Shown: piece by piece, positions 36,536 to 45,734 of the stretch
Layout: every line of letters begins with the position of its first letter
How positions within the stretch are numbered: position 1 is the first letter of the stretch
Assembly (NCBI GenBank): GCA_963749535.1
Contig: CAVVNF010000014.1
Span: 124,001-188,000 of the forward strand
Reading direction: 5' to 3'
Source: Chersky-299 sp963749535
GTDB taxonomy: Bacteria; Actinomycetota; Thermoleophilia; RBG-16-64-13
DNA: 64,000 bases
The notes under the pieces: model-generated
Database searches by the model: none
Seen by the model: only the letters and a program-made list of their open reading frames with translations
Told to the model about the DNA's origin: nothing
Made by a program: the position numbers and the translations under genes

Positions 36536-38236
36536 TTGACCGGTCTGAGGCAGCTGGGAAGGGTGCTTTCTACGGACATCCTCATCATCGGGGGAGGTCT
36601 CGGAGGCATGACGGCCGCGATCTCCGCGAAAGAAGCCTCCCCGGACGTGGATGTCCTCATCGTCGAGAAGAACACGAGCGGCTGGGCGGGCCAGGCCAAC
36701 AAGGGTCACGGGCACTTCGGGTACCTCGATCACGAGAACAGCCCCGATGAGTTCGTCGAATTCCACGTGCGAAACATAGGTATCTTCCTGGAAGACCAGG
36801 AGATGCTTGCCGAGTCCGCCAGGGAGAGCCGCGCGACCGTGGAGCGCTTCGACGGATGGGGTGGATCGTTGTGCAGGGACGGTGAAGGCGGTTTCGCCCA
36901 CGTGCCTTTCAAGCCGGGCATGCCCTGGAGCATGGCGGCGGCCGATCTGACCTTGCTTCTTCCCTTACATCGGCGGGCGAAGAAACTCGGCGTGAAGTTC
37001 CTAGACAAGGTCGTCATCGTGGATCTTCTCAAGGACGCCGACCGGGTCGTCGGCGGCATCGGCTTCAGCGCGCTCGACGGTACGTGCCACATCGTCAAAG
37101 CCAAGGCGACCATCATCGCCACTGGCGGTCAGGGGTTCCGGATCCTGGGCCTTTGGAGCTGCATGCGTGGCGACGGCGCGGCGGCGGCGTACCGCGCCGG
37201 CGCCGAGATGAGGTCCGCAGAATTCGGCCCGTATCTGCAATTCGCCAACAAGCGCAGCAAACTGCCGATAATGGGAGCCCAAGAGGCTCTCTATAACGCC
37301 AAGGGAGAGAATATCTCCAAGCGCTTCGTGGTCGAGGGAGAACCGGACATCTCGCCCATGGCGGCCGTTGTCTGGTACGAGGAGATGAAAGCGGGCAACG
37401 GGCCGATCTACACGCGCCACGCCGAGAACTCCTTCCTGCAGAACGCGGCCATGGTGGGGGAACGCGCCATCTGGAAGCGGCCGTTCCACGACCGATTCCA
37501 CGACAGGATGAAGGTGAAGGCTGCGTCCGTGGACGGACGCGGCGAGCTTGCCGAGGTGTTCCCGGGCTGCGTGGGCGAGCTTTCGCCCATACGGGTCGAT
37601 AGGTGCATGGCCACGAGCCTTCCCGGGCTCTACGCGATAGGAGCGGCGAGCTACAGCGGATCCGCCATGGTTGGCGCGGTTCCCGCCCCGCCTGGACGTT
37701 GGCACGGAAGTGGGCTGTTCGGTACCACGTGGATGGGGATGCGGGTAGGGCCGCATGCCGCCGCGTACGCGGCGGCAGCGTCCGAAGCCCAGGTAGACGC
37801 TGCGCAGGCCGAGGCGCTCAAGGAACGGTTCTCCGCACCCAGCCGGCGGGTGGCCGGGCTGCATCCCATGGAACTGGTCAAGGCTGTTCAGGCGGCGTTC
37901 AATCCGATCGGCTATTCGGTGTACAAGAGTCAGGAACGCATGGAAGAGGCGCTGGGAATGATCCACGCGGTCAAGGAGAAGCTGGGCCGACTGTCTGCGA
38001 CCGATCCCCATCACCTGGTGGCGTGCAACGAAGTAGCGAGCATGGTCTTGAGCGCGGAGCTCTTCTATCGGGCGTCGCTCGAGCGCAAGGAATCGAGGGG
38101 ATGGCATTTGCGCGAAGACTATCCCGAGCGCGACGACAGCAACTGGTTGAAATGGATCATCCTCAAGGACACGAACGGCGAGATGGCGCTGTCCACCGAG
38201 GACGTACCCCTGGAGAGATATACCGTCAAACCATAG
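36536..38236 (+). CDS. FAD-dependent oxidoreductase, AprA/fumarate reductase-like, ferredoxin-linked
   Basis: Flavoprotein of 566 residues. TTG 36536 follows AGAAGGAG at good spacing and gives a start parallel to the paralogue at 24484. FAD motifs are DILIIGGGLGGMTAAISA, IVEKNTSGWAG and TIIATGG; the C-terminus has ESRGWHLREDYPERDD. It lies behind its own ferredoxin gene and between two CocE-type hydrolases. Members of this superfamily reduce or oxidise C=C bonds (fumarate, urocanate) or act on APS. In this setting a ferredoxin-driven reductase of an unsaturated organic acid is the best guess, inferred only from context. Confidence 0.87.
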   Translation: MTGLRQLGRVLSTDILIIGGGLGGMTAAISAKEASPDVDVLIVEKNTSGWAGQANKGHGHFGYLDHENSPDEFVEFHVRNIGIFLEDQEMLAESARESRATVERFDGWGGSLCRDGEGGFAHVPFKPGMPWSMAAADLTLLLPLHRRAKKLGVKFLDKVVIVDLLKDADRVVGGIGFSALDGTCHIVKAKATIIATGGQGFRILGLWSCMRGDGAAAAYRAGAEMRSAEFGPYLQFANKRSKLPIMGAQEALYNAKGENISKRFVVEGEPDISPMAAVVWYEEMKAGNGPIYTRHAENSFLQNAAMVGERAIWKRPFHDRFHDRMKVKAASVDGRGELAEVFPGCVGELSPIRVDRCMATSLPGLYAIGAASYSGSAMVGAVPAPPGRWHGSGLFGTTWMGMRVGPHAAAYAAAASEAQVDAAQAEALKERFSAPSRRVAGLHPMELVKAVQAAFNPIGYSVYKSQERMEEALGMIHAVKEKLGRLSATDPHHLVACNEVASMVLSAELFYRASLERKESRGWHLREDYPERDDSNWLKWIILKDTNGEMALSTEDVPLERYTVKP

Positions 38237-38265
38237 GACCGGGCAAGCGGAGATCAGGAGGCGCC

Positions 38266-40025
38266 ATGAGTGCGGAAGAAGCCACCTACACGATGATCCA
38301 GGAATTCGACCACATGGTCCCCATGCGGGACGGTGTCAGGTTGGCTACGGACGTCTTTCGACCGGATGCTCCGGGCAAGTTCCCGGTTCTCTATACCTGC
38401 GCCGTGCACAACAAAGACCTCCAGCGCCCTGAGGTCGCAGAGGTCATCCCGCCGCAGCCGTCGTACTCGCCGCTTTGGTACGGAGTCATCGAGAGCGGTG
38501 ACACCAAGTTCTTCGTAGCCAACGGCTACGTTCACGTCCATTGCCAGCTGCGCGGTGTCGCGAAGTCTGAGGGCAATTACAGCGAGGACAAGACCGATCA
38601 TTACGACATGATCGAGTGGATCACCAAGCAGCCGTGGTGCGATGGCAACGTGGGCATGGTGGGGATCTCGGCCTTCGGCGGCGAGCAGTTCCGCGCGGCC
38701 CTTCAGGGTCACCCGGCGCTCAAGGCCATTTTCCCGTACGATCCCATGGGCGCCTACGGTGGGATGTGGAGCTTCAGGGAGTTCAATCCCGGCGGCGTCA
38801 TCCACACCATGATGTACTACCTGTACCCGCTGGGCACCGTCCACGAGCCGTGCGGCGCGCCCGGACCACTGTCTCCGGAGGAAGAGGAGAAGTGGCAGTG
38901 GGCCATCAACAATCGCGACTACAAGATGTACGCGCATCTGTGGAGCATCCTCACCCAGCGCGGCCAGAGGAACGGCGGCATGTACGAGATCCTCGTCGAT
39001 CCGTACGACGACCCGAAGGCGCTGGCGGAGAGCGAAGAGAACTTCAAGCAGATAAGGATCCCCTTCTACACCGGATCGGGGCAGTACTCGTACTCGTACA
39101 AGCTCCATTGGCAGGGTATGCAGCACTGGTTCCAGAACGTGCAGGGCGTGCCGAAGAAGATGATCATCAACGACCCCTCGCACATGGAGCGCCCGTTCTG
39201 GGAGATGCACGGGGAGATCCTCCGCTGGTACGACTACTGGCTGAAGGGCAAGGAAACCGGCATCTTGGACGACCCGCCGGTGAAATACTGGGTGATGGGC
39301 GAGAACGTCTACCGCACCGCCGAAGACTGGCCCATCCCCGGCACTCAGTGGACCAAGTATTACCTGGACACCTGGGAGCGGCTCAAGACCACGCCCACGC
39401 CACCGGCAAGCCAGAGTCAGTCCGTGGACAAGGAACCGGACGCTTTCGTGCAGATGCCGCCCACCAAGACCATGAAGATAGAGCGGCTCCGCTACATGAC
39501 GCCCCCGCTGGCGAAAGACACACTCGTCGCGGGTCCCATCTCGCTCACGCTCTACGCTGAGATCGACCAGGAAGACACTAACTGGATCGTTATCCTGAAG
39601 GACGTGGGGCCGGACGTGTCGGTGCGCACGCAGCGGGAAGGCGAACGGCTCGTGCCCCGAAGACTCTGCCGGAGCGCGAGCTGACACGGGGCTGGCTGAA
39701 AGCGTCGCACCGGGCCGTCGACGAGTCACGGTCGAAGCCCTGGGCGCCCTGGCACCCGTTGACCAAGGAGGCCCAACAGCCGGTGGTGCCCGGCGAGATC
39801 AACGAGTACAAGATCGAAGTCTTGTCGACGGCGAACATGTTCAAAGCCGGACACCGGATCTGTCTCGACATCACGTGCCTGGACCTGGCCACCGGCACCG
39901 GCGGTCTGACGAACATCGAGTACTTCGCTCCCCACATATGCAGCAGCAAGACCACACTCCACAAGGTCCATCACAACGCGGAATACCCGTCGCACTTGCT
40001 GCTACCGATCATCCCGCTGGACTGA
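38266..40025 (+). CDS. CocE/NonD family hydrolase 2, frameshifted near 39661
   Basis: Alpha/beta hydrolase of about 586 residues. ATG 38266 follows CAGGAGG. The start block is VPMRDGVRLATDVFRPDAPG, the nucleophile elbow GISAFGG near residue 136, and the likely catalytic His in NDPSHMERPFW, followed by LRWYDYWLKGKETG. One base is missing near 39661; corrected, the C-terminal jelly-roll continues TLPERELTRGWLKASHRAVD and ends with HHNAEYPSHLLLPIIPLD. It differs from hydrolase 1 (different elbow and histidine motif), so the pair probably acts on two successive substrates. It lies 29 bases after the flavoprotein gene. Confidence 0.87.
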
Positions 40026-40062
40026 ACAGCGGTCGATCGAGCAGGTATGTCCTCCTGTATTT

Positions 40063-40092
40063 CGTGGGGCCCGGCCCAGGCCGGGCCCCACG
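40063..40092 (+). terminator. GC-rich hairpin after hydrolase 2
   Basis: CGTGGGGCCCGGC (40063-40075) and GCCGGGCCCCACG (40080-40092) form a perfect 13-bp stem with loop CCAG. A second small stem, ACGGCG/CGCCGT, follows. There is no T-run, so termination strength is unsure. Confidence 0.6.
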
Positions 40093-40222
40093 GCGCGACG
40101 CCGTGGGAGGCCTCCGCTCCTTTGGCCATGTGTTACCCTCGGTGGCGGGGTGAGCGCATCGACCAGGCTTGAGATCAGGGCCTGAAATCGCCCTCATCGG
40201 GGGCAGGAGTTGGACGGTTTGC

Positions 40223-40852
40223 ATGGACGAACATGCAAGTAATGTAGGGGCAAGAAAGAATCCCCCGCGGCTGAAAAAGTCGGAGAGGCGGACTCAGATC
40301 ATCGACGCCACCTTGCGTCTTGTGGCTGCGCACGGCGTCCAAGGCACCACCACCGCGCGCATTGCCGCCGCCGTTGGTCTGAGTGAGCCGGCGCTCTACC
40401 GGCATTTTGCCAACAGGAAAGAGATGCTGTTGGCCGCGCTCGAGGTGGTTTTCGACCGGGTGCTCGGGGCGGTCACCGTATCCCAAGAAGGCAACGCCCT
40501 GGAGCGCCTGCGGCGGATCGGGCAACACCACACGGAGACGCTTTCCTCGGACGAGCCCTGGTTCGTGAGTCCGCTTTTCGACTTTGTCGTTGCCCCCGAA
40601 CAAGAGGGGCTGCGTGAGCGTGTGAGGACCCTTTCACTGAGGACTGCCGGTGCCGTCGCCTCCATCATCGAGGATGGGAAAGTCGAGGGCAGCGTGCGTC
40701 CCAACGTCGATGCGCAACGCATGGCGCTGCGCGTAATGGCCTTCTTCTGGTCGGAGGACGTCGCCTACCTGATGGGCATCCCCGAGTTCGTCACCACCGG
40801 GCTCTCCACGGAGACACTCGAAGGGGTCCTTGCCGAGATAGCGTCCGCGTAG
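40223..40852 (+). CDS. TetR family regulator 3
   Basis: Regulator of about 209 residues from ATG 40223; an in-frame ATG at 40169 gives a longer form, but AGGAG near 40206 suits the later start better. The DNA-binding region is RRTQIIDATLRLVAAHGV then TTARIAAAVGLSEPALYRHF; the ligand domain blocks ALERLRRIGQHHTETL and SPLFDFVVAPEQEGL match regulators 1 and 2. It precedes an operator-like site and the CoA-ligase operon from 41167, its probable target. Confidence 0.9.
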   Translation: MDEHASNVGARKNPPRLKKSERRTQIIDATLRLVAAHGVQGTTTARIAAAVGLSEPALYRHFANRKEMLLAALEVVFDRVLGAVTVSQEGNALERLRRIGQHHTETLSSDEPWFVSPLFDFVVAPEQEGLRERVRTLSLRTAGAVASIIEDGKVEGSVRPNVDAQRMALRVMAFFWSEDVAYLMGIPEFVTTGLSTETLEGVLAEIASA

Positions 40853-41166
40853 CTGCGTGGAGCCGGACAGGCTCTGCCTCTTTCGCCTCAGTCCGCGTGC
40901 CCGGCAGGCTGCCTTCCCTGCCAGTCAGACCGGACGCCCTGGTCTGGGCACGAAGCTCCGCATCGGTGAACAAAACTTGACGCGGGCGCATTATGCGCTA
41001 AACTTGTTAGTACCCGCTAACATGATTTCTGCTTTCCACGATCTGAGAACGCTACAGACTGGATGCAAAAGAGACTGAGGCCCGCGAGAGGCGATCGGGC
41101 CGAGTCGTTCTTCACAAGTTTGGGCGGGATGACAGATGCGGAATCCAACCTCTGAGAGGAGTTGAC
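40853..41166 (+). promoter_or_regulatory. Promoter region of the CoA-ligase operon with GTTAG/CTAAC repeat
   Basis: No gene is seen in these 314 bases. TTGACG (40977-40982), 16 bases, TAAACT (40999-41004) make a plausible promoter. GTTAG (41006-41010) and CTAAC (41017-41021) form an inverted repeat just past it. TAGTACCCGCTAAC shares about 11 of 15 positions with TAGCATACGCTAAC at 27151, hinting that regulators 1 and 3 recognise related sites. Confidence 0.5.
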
Positions 41167-42060
41167 GTGGGTAAAGTCGGTTTCCTGGGCATGGGAGTCA
41201 TGGGGTCAAGAATGGCCACCCGGCTTGTTGCCGCGGGCCACGAGGTGACGGTCTGGAACCGTACACCGGCGAAGTGCGACGCCCTGGTCGCGAAGGGCGC
41301 CCGCGTGGCGAACACTCCGGCGGAGGCCGCGGCGGGCAAGGATATCGTTCTGACGAACCTGACGGACGGACCGGCGCTCAAGAGTGTGGTCATGGGCAAG
41401 GACGGGGTCCTCGAGGCCGATCCTCTGCCCACGTTGCTCGTGGACATGGCCACCGTGGCGCCGGCTGAGTCGGCAGAGATCGCGGCAGCCGTCGAGCCTC
41501 GGGGCATCGGTTTCTTGCGTGCGCCAGTGAGCGGCACCATCATGGTGGCCGAGGCGGGGAAGCTGACCGTCCTTGCCTCCGGCGAGAGGGACGTCTTCGA
41601 CGCGGCCGAACCCTACCTGGCTGTGCTCGGTGAGACCCGTTACTACGTGGGTCTGGGCGAGAGCTCGCGGTATCTCAAGCTGATCCATCAGATGATGATC
41701 GGCGCGAACATGCAGGTGTGGGCCGAAGGACTCGTGATGGGTGAAAAGGCCGGACTGGACTGGCAGATCATGCTTGACGTGCTCGCGAACAGCGCAGTCG
41801 GTTCGGGCGTGGTGAAAGGCAAGATCCCGTCGCTTTCCGCACGCATCTACGACAACCCGGCCATGAGCCTGCACAACATCGTGAAAGACCTGGACCTCGC
41901 GCTCACCGCGGCGGATGGCGTAGGGGTCGAGTTGCCCGCCACCAAGCGGGTGCGGGAGCTTTACGAGTGGGCCATGGATGATGGGTACGAATGGAAGGAT
42001 TACTCGGCGCTCGTCCTCGAGTTGGAAAAGCGCGCCGGGTTGGAGCCAAAAGAGGGTTGA
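41167..42060 (+). CDS. Beta-hydroxyacid dehydrogenase (3-hydroxyisobutyrate/tartronate semialdehyde reductase family)
   Basis: NAD(P)-dependent dehydrogenase of 297 residues. GTG 41167 follows GAGAGGAG. The Rossmann motif is VGFLGMGVMGSRMA at the start; NRTPAKCDAL fits an NADP-type loop; APVSGTIMVAEAGKLTVLAS matches the family DAPVSGG block with altered final residues, and the catalytic Lys lies in RYLKLIHQMM near residue 173. The family reversibly oxidises 3-hydroxyacids to semialdehydes. As first gene of an operon with malate-CoA-ligase-like subunits and an HpcH lyase, it might reduce a C2-C3 aldehyde product such as glyoxylate or tartronate semialdehyde; this is inference. Confidence 0.88.
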   Translation: MGKVGFLGMGVMGSRMATRLVAAGHEVTVWNRTPAKCDALVAKGARVANTPAEAAAGKDIVLTNLTDGPALKSVVMGKDGVLEADPLPTLLVDMATVAPAESAEIAAAVEPRGIGFLRAPVSGTIMVAEAGKLTVLASGERDVFDAAEPYLAVLGETRYYVGLGESSRYLKLIHQMMIGANMQVWAEGLVMGEKAGLDWQIMLDVLANSAVGSGVVKGKIPSLSARIYDNPAMSLHNIVKDLDLALTAADGVGVELPATKRVRELYEWAMDDGYEWKDYSALVLELEKRAGLEPKEG

Positions 42061-42124
42061 TGGATCGTTATTACGCGCTGCAGGCGCCAAGTCTGCCCGC
42101 CTTGTGTGAGAGCGGCGGCTACTA

Positions 42125-43378
42125 ATGGCAAAACTCTTAGAGCATCAAGGTAAAGGCTGGCTTCGCGCGGCGGGTTTGCCGGTCCCGCGGGGCCGGGTGG
42201 CCTCCACTCCGGAGGAGGCCGCGGCTATCGCCGAAGAGCTCGGGTGCCCGGTGGTGGTGAAAGCTCAGGTCCATGCCGGCGGGCGAGGTAAGTCCGGCGG
42301 TCTGGCCATGGCCGACACTCCCGAGCAAGCGGCGCTTGCGGCCTCTTCGCTTCTGGGCCGCGAGTTCAAAGGCGCTGTCCTGCGCGAGGTTCTCGTGGAG
42401 GAGAAGCTCGACATCGCGAGCGAGTTCTACGCAAGCTACACGGTAAACTCGAGCCGGGACGCGCGCTGTCCCATGCTCATGTTCAGCTCCGAGGGCGGCG
42501 TTGACATCGAGAGCGTTCCCGAAGAGAAGCTGTTCCGGCTGCTCGTCTCGCCTACGAAAGGGCCGGATGTGTCGGCTCTCCTCGATGCTCTTCGCCAGGC
42601 CGGGATACGTGGCGTTCAGCAGAATGTGCTGGCGGGTTTTCTGGTCGATCTCTTCGAGGCTTATCACGCCTACGACTGCTTCACTCTCGAGATCAACCCG
42701 ATCGTGGCGACCCCACTGGGCGATATTTACGCCGCCGATTGCAAGATGGAGATCGACAACAGCTCCGTCTTCAGGCACCCGGAGATGGGTATCGAGGTAG
42801 CCCGCGATTTCGGTCACGAGCCGACGGAGCTAGACCTCATCGGCTGGGGCATCGAGGAGTTCGACCAACGTGGTTCGGGTTTCCTCATGAGCATGGGCTT
42901 CGACGAGAAGAGCCCGGGCTACATCGGCTACCACCCCATCGGGGGCGGCTCGGCGATGGTCGGCATGGACGCGCTGCGCAAAGTAGGGCTCAAGGTGGCC
43001 AATTATGCCGATACCAGCGGCAATCCGGTGGCCTCCAAGATATACCGGGTGGCTAAAGTGGTCCTTTCCCAGCCCGGCATAGAGGGCTACCTCCTCGCGG
43101 GCTTCATGATGGCCAACCAGGAGCAGTGGCACCACGCCCATGCCATCGTGAAAGCCTTGCGCGAGGTCTTGCCCTACCGGCCCGGCCTGCCTTGCTTGCT
43201 CCTGCTGTGCGGCAACAAAGAGGAGGAGTCGCTCGCCATCCTGCGTGAAGGTCTCGCGGACGTGCCCGGCGGGGAGCGCATCGAGATATTCGGCCGGGAA
43301 TACGTCACCGACACCGGGTTCATCGCCCAGAGGATGCTCGCCATGGTCGAGGACTACCATCGGGCGATGGGCGGGTGA
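42125..43378 (+). CDS. SucC/MtkA-like ATP-grasp acid-CoA ligase, beta subunit
   Basis: ATP-grasp subunit of 417 residues, longer and distinct from sucC at 17701. MAKLLEHQGKGWLRAAGLPV starts the domain; VVKAQVHAGGRGKSGGLAMA binds nucleotide; CFTLEINPIVATPLGDIYAA is the metal region. The C-terminal half (GYHPIGGGSAMVGMDALRK) departs from SucC. With the SucD-like protein at 43776 and the HpcH/CitE-type lyase at 44799, it recalls the malate thiokinase and malyl-CoA lyase set of the serine cycle. A different hydroxyacid substrate is possible. A small Fe-S protein gene separates it from its alpha partner. Confidence 0.85.
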   Translation: MAKLLEHQGKGWLRAAGLPVPRGRVASTPEEAAAIAEELGCPVVVKAQVHAGGRGKSGGLAMADTPEQAALAASSLLGREFKGAVLREVLVEEKLDIASEFYASYTVNSSRDARCPMLMFSSEGGVDIESVPEEKLFRLLVSPTKGPDVSALLDALRQAGIRGVQQNVLAGFLVDLFEAYHAYDCFTLEINPIVATPLGDIYAADCKMEIDNSSVFRHPEMGIEVARDFGHEPTELDLIGWGIEEFDQRGSGFLMSMGFDEKSPGYIGYHPIGGGSAMVGMDALRKVGLKVANYADTSGNPVASKIYRVAKVVLSQPGIEGYLLAGFMMANQEQWHHAHAIVKALREVLPYRPGLPCLLLLCGNKEEESLAILREGLADVPGGERIEIFGREYVTDTGFIAQRMLAMVEDYHRAMGG

Positions 43379-43388
43379 GGAGATAAGC

Positions 43389-43773
43389 ATGCTCTCATTC
43401 TCAGAAAGAACAGTGACCGTCTCCATCGACACGGGCAGATGCCCCGAGTGCGTGAGCAAGGCCTGCGTGGCCGCCTGTCACAAGTATGCCCGCGGCATCC
43501 TCGAACTGAAGGACGGCATCCCATCCGTGGCCCATCTGGACGCCGAAGGAGTGAAGCGCGGCGGCACCGAGTGTCTGGCGTGCGAATACGAGTGCTGGTT
43601 TCGCGGCCGCCAGGCGATTTCAATCGACGTGCCTATCAAAGGCCTGCCGGAGTATCTGGCCAAGCGCGGGCTCCCGCAGACCGGCGCGCCCTCCGTTCGG
43701 GGACGAGTCCGGCCCGCCCAGCGAATCCCGCGGAACAGACGAGTGCCGCGGCGCGGCCGAAGGACGGTCGTAG
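43389..43773 (+). CDS. Small Fe-S protein between CoA-ligase subunits, probable frameshift near 43692
   Basis: Protein of about 128 residues starting MLSFSERTVTVSIDTGRCPE after GGAG. Cysteines are arranged CPECVSKACVAAC near residue 18 and CLACEYEC near residue 64, enough for one or two [4Fe-4S] clusters. After PQTGAP the reading frame becomes Arg-rich and runs without a stop into the SucD-like gene. The next frame instead reads FGDESGPPSESRGTDECRGA and stops at TAG 43771-43773, just before the ATG 43776. A one-base insertion near 43692 is therefore likelier than a real fusion. A redox role for a CoA ligase is unusual; it may serve another enzyme of the operon. Confidence 0.65.
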
Positions 43774-43775
43774 CC

Positions 43776-44666
43776 ATGGGCATACTCATCGACAGAAACG
43801 TGAAGGTGATGGTGCAGGGGATCACCGGCCGCGAAGGCTCCCTGCGCGCTCAGTTCATGAAGGACTACGGCACTCGCGTCGTCGCGGGCACCAGCCCCGG
43901 CAAGAGCGGCGACCAGGTGTGCGGCATCCCGGTTTACGACACCGTAGAAGAGGCGATCGCCGCCCAGGGCCAGGTGGATTTCAGCGTGATCTTCGTGCCG
44001 GGGCGCACCCTTCTGCCCGCCGTGAAAGAGGCGGCGGACGCCGGGGTCCCAAACCTCGTAGCCTGCGTGGAATCGGTGCCTATCCAGGACATCATGGTGA
44101 TGGTCGAGTACTGCAGGGAGCGGGGCACTCGCCTGCTCGGCCCGGGGACCATCGGGATGATCACGCCCGGCGAGGCGGTCGTGGGTTGGCTCGGTGGCAG
44201 CGTGGAATGGGCGAACACGTTCTTCGCCCCCGGTCCCATCGGAGTCTTCTCGAGGAGCGGCGGCCAGTCCGGCACCATACCCTGGGTGTTGAGCCGCGCC
44301 GGCTTCGGCGTCTCCACGGTGGTCCACACCGGCACGGAACCGGTGATCGGCACGTCCATGGCCGACCTGCTGCCGCTCTTTGAAGCCGATCCCAAGACCA
44401 AAGCGGTCGCCGTCTTTTCGGAGATCGGCGGCTCTCAGGAAGAGGAATGTGCGGAAGTCATCGCCTCGGGCGGCTTCACAAAGCCATTCGTCATTTTCGT
44501 AGCCGGCTCCTGGGCACCGGAGGGCCAGCGCTTCTCGCACGCCTCCAGCATCGTGGAGAGAGGCCGTGGCTCGGCCAAGAGCAAGATGGAGGCCATCGAA
44601 AAAGCCGGCGGCTACGTGGCCGAGAGTCCCAACGACATCCCCCGCATCCTAACGGAGCTCTTATAG
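43776..44666 (+). CDS. SucD/MtkB-like acid-CoA ligase, alpha subunit
   Basis: Alpha subunit of 296 residues. ATG 43776 gives MGILIDRNVKVMVQGITGRE, the CoA-binding start. GPGTIGMITPGEAVVGWLGG and GVFSRSGGQSGTIPWVLSRA are family blocks; the phosphohistidine lies in RFSHASSIVERGRG near residue 252, where typical SucD has GHAGAI. The enzyme with the SucC-like subunit activates an organic acid to its CoA ester using ATP, or works in reverse to make ATP. It is followed after 132 bases by an HpcH/CitE-family lyase, supporting a ligate-then-cleave pair like malate to malyl-CoA to acetyl-CoA plus glyoxylate. Confidence 0.85.
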   Translation: MGILIDRNVKVMVQGITGREGSLRAQFMKDYGTRVVAGTSPGKSGDQVCGIPVYDTVEEAIAAQGQVDFSVIFVPGRTLLPAVKEAADAGVPNLVACVESVPIQDIMVMVEYCRERGTRLLGPGTIGMITPGEAVVGWLGGSVEWANTFFAPGPIGVFSRSGGQSGTIPWVLSRAGFGVSTVVHTGTEPVIGTSMADLLPLFEADPKTKAVAVFSEIGGSQEEECAEVIASGGFTKPFVIFVAGSWAPEGQRFSHASSIVERGRGSAKSKMEAIEKAGGYVAESPNDIPRILTELL

Positions 44667-44798
44667 GGAGTCGCAGAGAGCAGCGCCGGGAAACAGACCG
44701 TATGCGACACCGCCGGATATCGGCGTTCGCGCAAGAGCTATCCGAGTCGCGACAAACCCGAATAACGACCAACCAGAATAACGATCAAAGGAGTCACC

Positions 44799-45690
44799 TT
44801 GGCTGTCATGCGTTCCGTTCTATATGTCCCCGGTAACAACGAGAAGATGATCGGCAAGGCTTACGGCCTCTCTGCCGACATCGTCACTCTCGATCTAGAG
44901 GATTCGGTCCCGCCTGCCGAGAAGGCCCGCGCCCGCGAGATCTCGGCGGCCGCTCTTCTCGAAGTGGGCAAAGCCGGTTCCGAGGTGTACGTGCGCCTTA
45001 ACAACTGGGAGACCCTCATGACCGACGACGATCTACGAGGCGGTCGTCCACAAGGGTCTGGCCGGGGTCACTTTGGCCAAATGCGGGCATCCCGACGACG
45101 TGAAACGGCTCGACTGGAAGCTGGATGAGTTGGAGCGTCGCCGCGGCCTCGAACGGGGGAGTATCAAGATCTCGCTCCTCCTTGAGACCGCCAAAGGGGT
45201 CATCCATGCATATCCGTCGTGCGGAGCCAGCCCGCGGGTCGTGAGCGCCATCTTCGGCGCCGTCGATTATACGAAAGACATGCGGGTGAAGCTGACCTCC
45301 GAGGGTGAGGAGCAGAGGTACGCCCGCCGGCACATCGCCGTGGCAGCACGCGCCGCCGGCGTCGTGGCTATCGACGCTCCCTTCGTCGCCTACCAGGACA
45401 TGGAAGCCTTCGAAGCCAACCTCCGCGACGGGCGCCAGATGGGCTACGAGGGCCGGATGATCATCCACCCGAGCCAGATCGAAGTGTGCAACCGGCTTTA
45501 CGCGCCCGATCCCGACGACGTGATCTGGGCCCAAGGGGTCGTGAAAGCGTTCGAAGAAGAAGCCATCGCCAAGGGCTCGGCGTCCATCTCATACAACGGT
45601 AAGATGGTCGACACTCCTGTCTACCTCAATGCGAAGGACATCCTGAGCGCTCATGAGGAGATCGAAGCCAAGAACGCGGGCAAGAACTAA
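44799..45690 (+). CDS. HpcH/HpaI-CitE family lyase (malyl-CoA/citryl-CoA lyase-like), frameshifted near 45031
   Basis: TIM-barrel lyase of about 297 residues that cleaves or forms 3-hydroxyacyl-CoA esters using Mg. TTG 44799 is five bases from AAGGAG (44788-44793); ATG 44808 would be 14 away. RSVLYVPGNNEKMIGKA and DIVTLDLEDSVPPAEKARAR hold the first metal-site acid; LLLETAKGVIHAY and VDYTKDM hold catalytic acids; GRMIIHPSQIEVCN is the C-terminal hallmark. An extra G at 45031 splits the gene; without it YEAVVHKGLAGVTLAKCG follows. It is likely the cleavage step after the CoA ligase. Confidence 0.88.
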
Positions 45691-45734
45691 CCGAGAGTTA
45701 AGCGAGAGCAGATCCGAAAGATCGGGAGAAGAAC

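Noticed and set aside
34544..38236. Ferredoxin-flavoprotein pair as APS reductase (AprBA)
   Set aside because: The ferredoxin lacks the length and tail of AprB, no sulfate-activation or dissimilatory sulfite reductase genes are near, and CocE hydrolases flank the pair.
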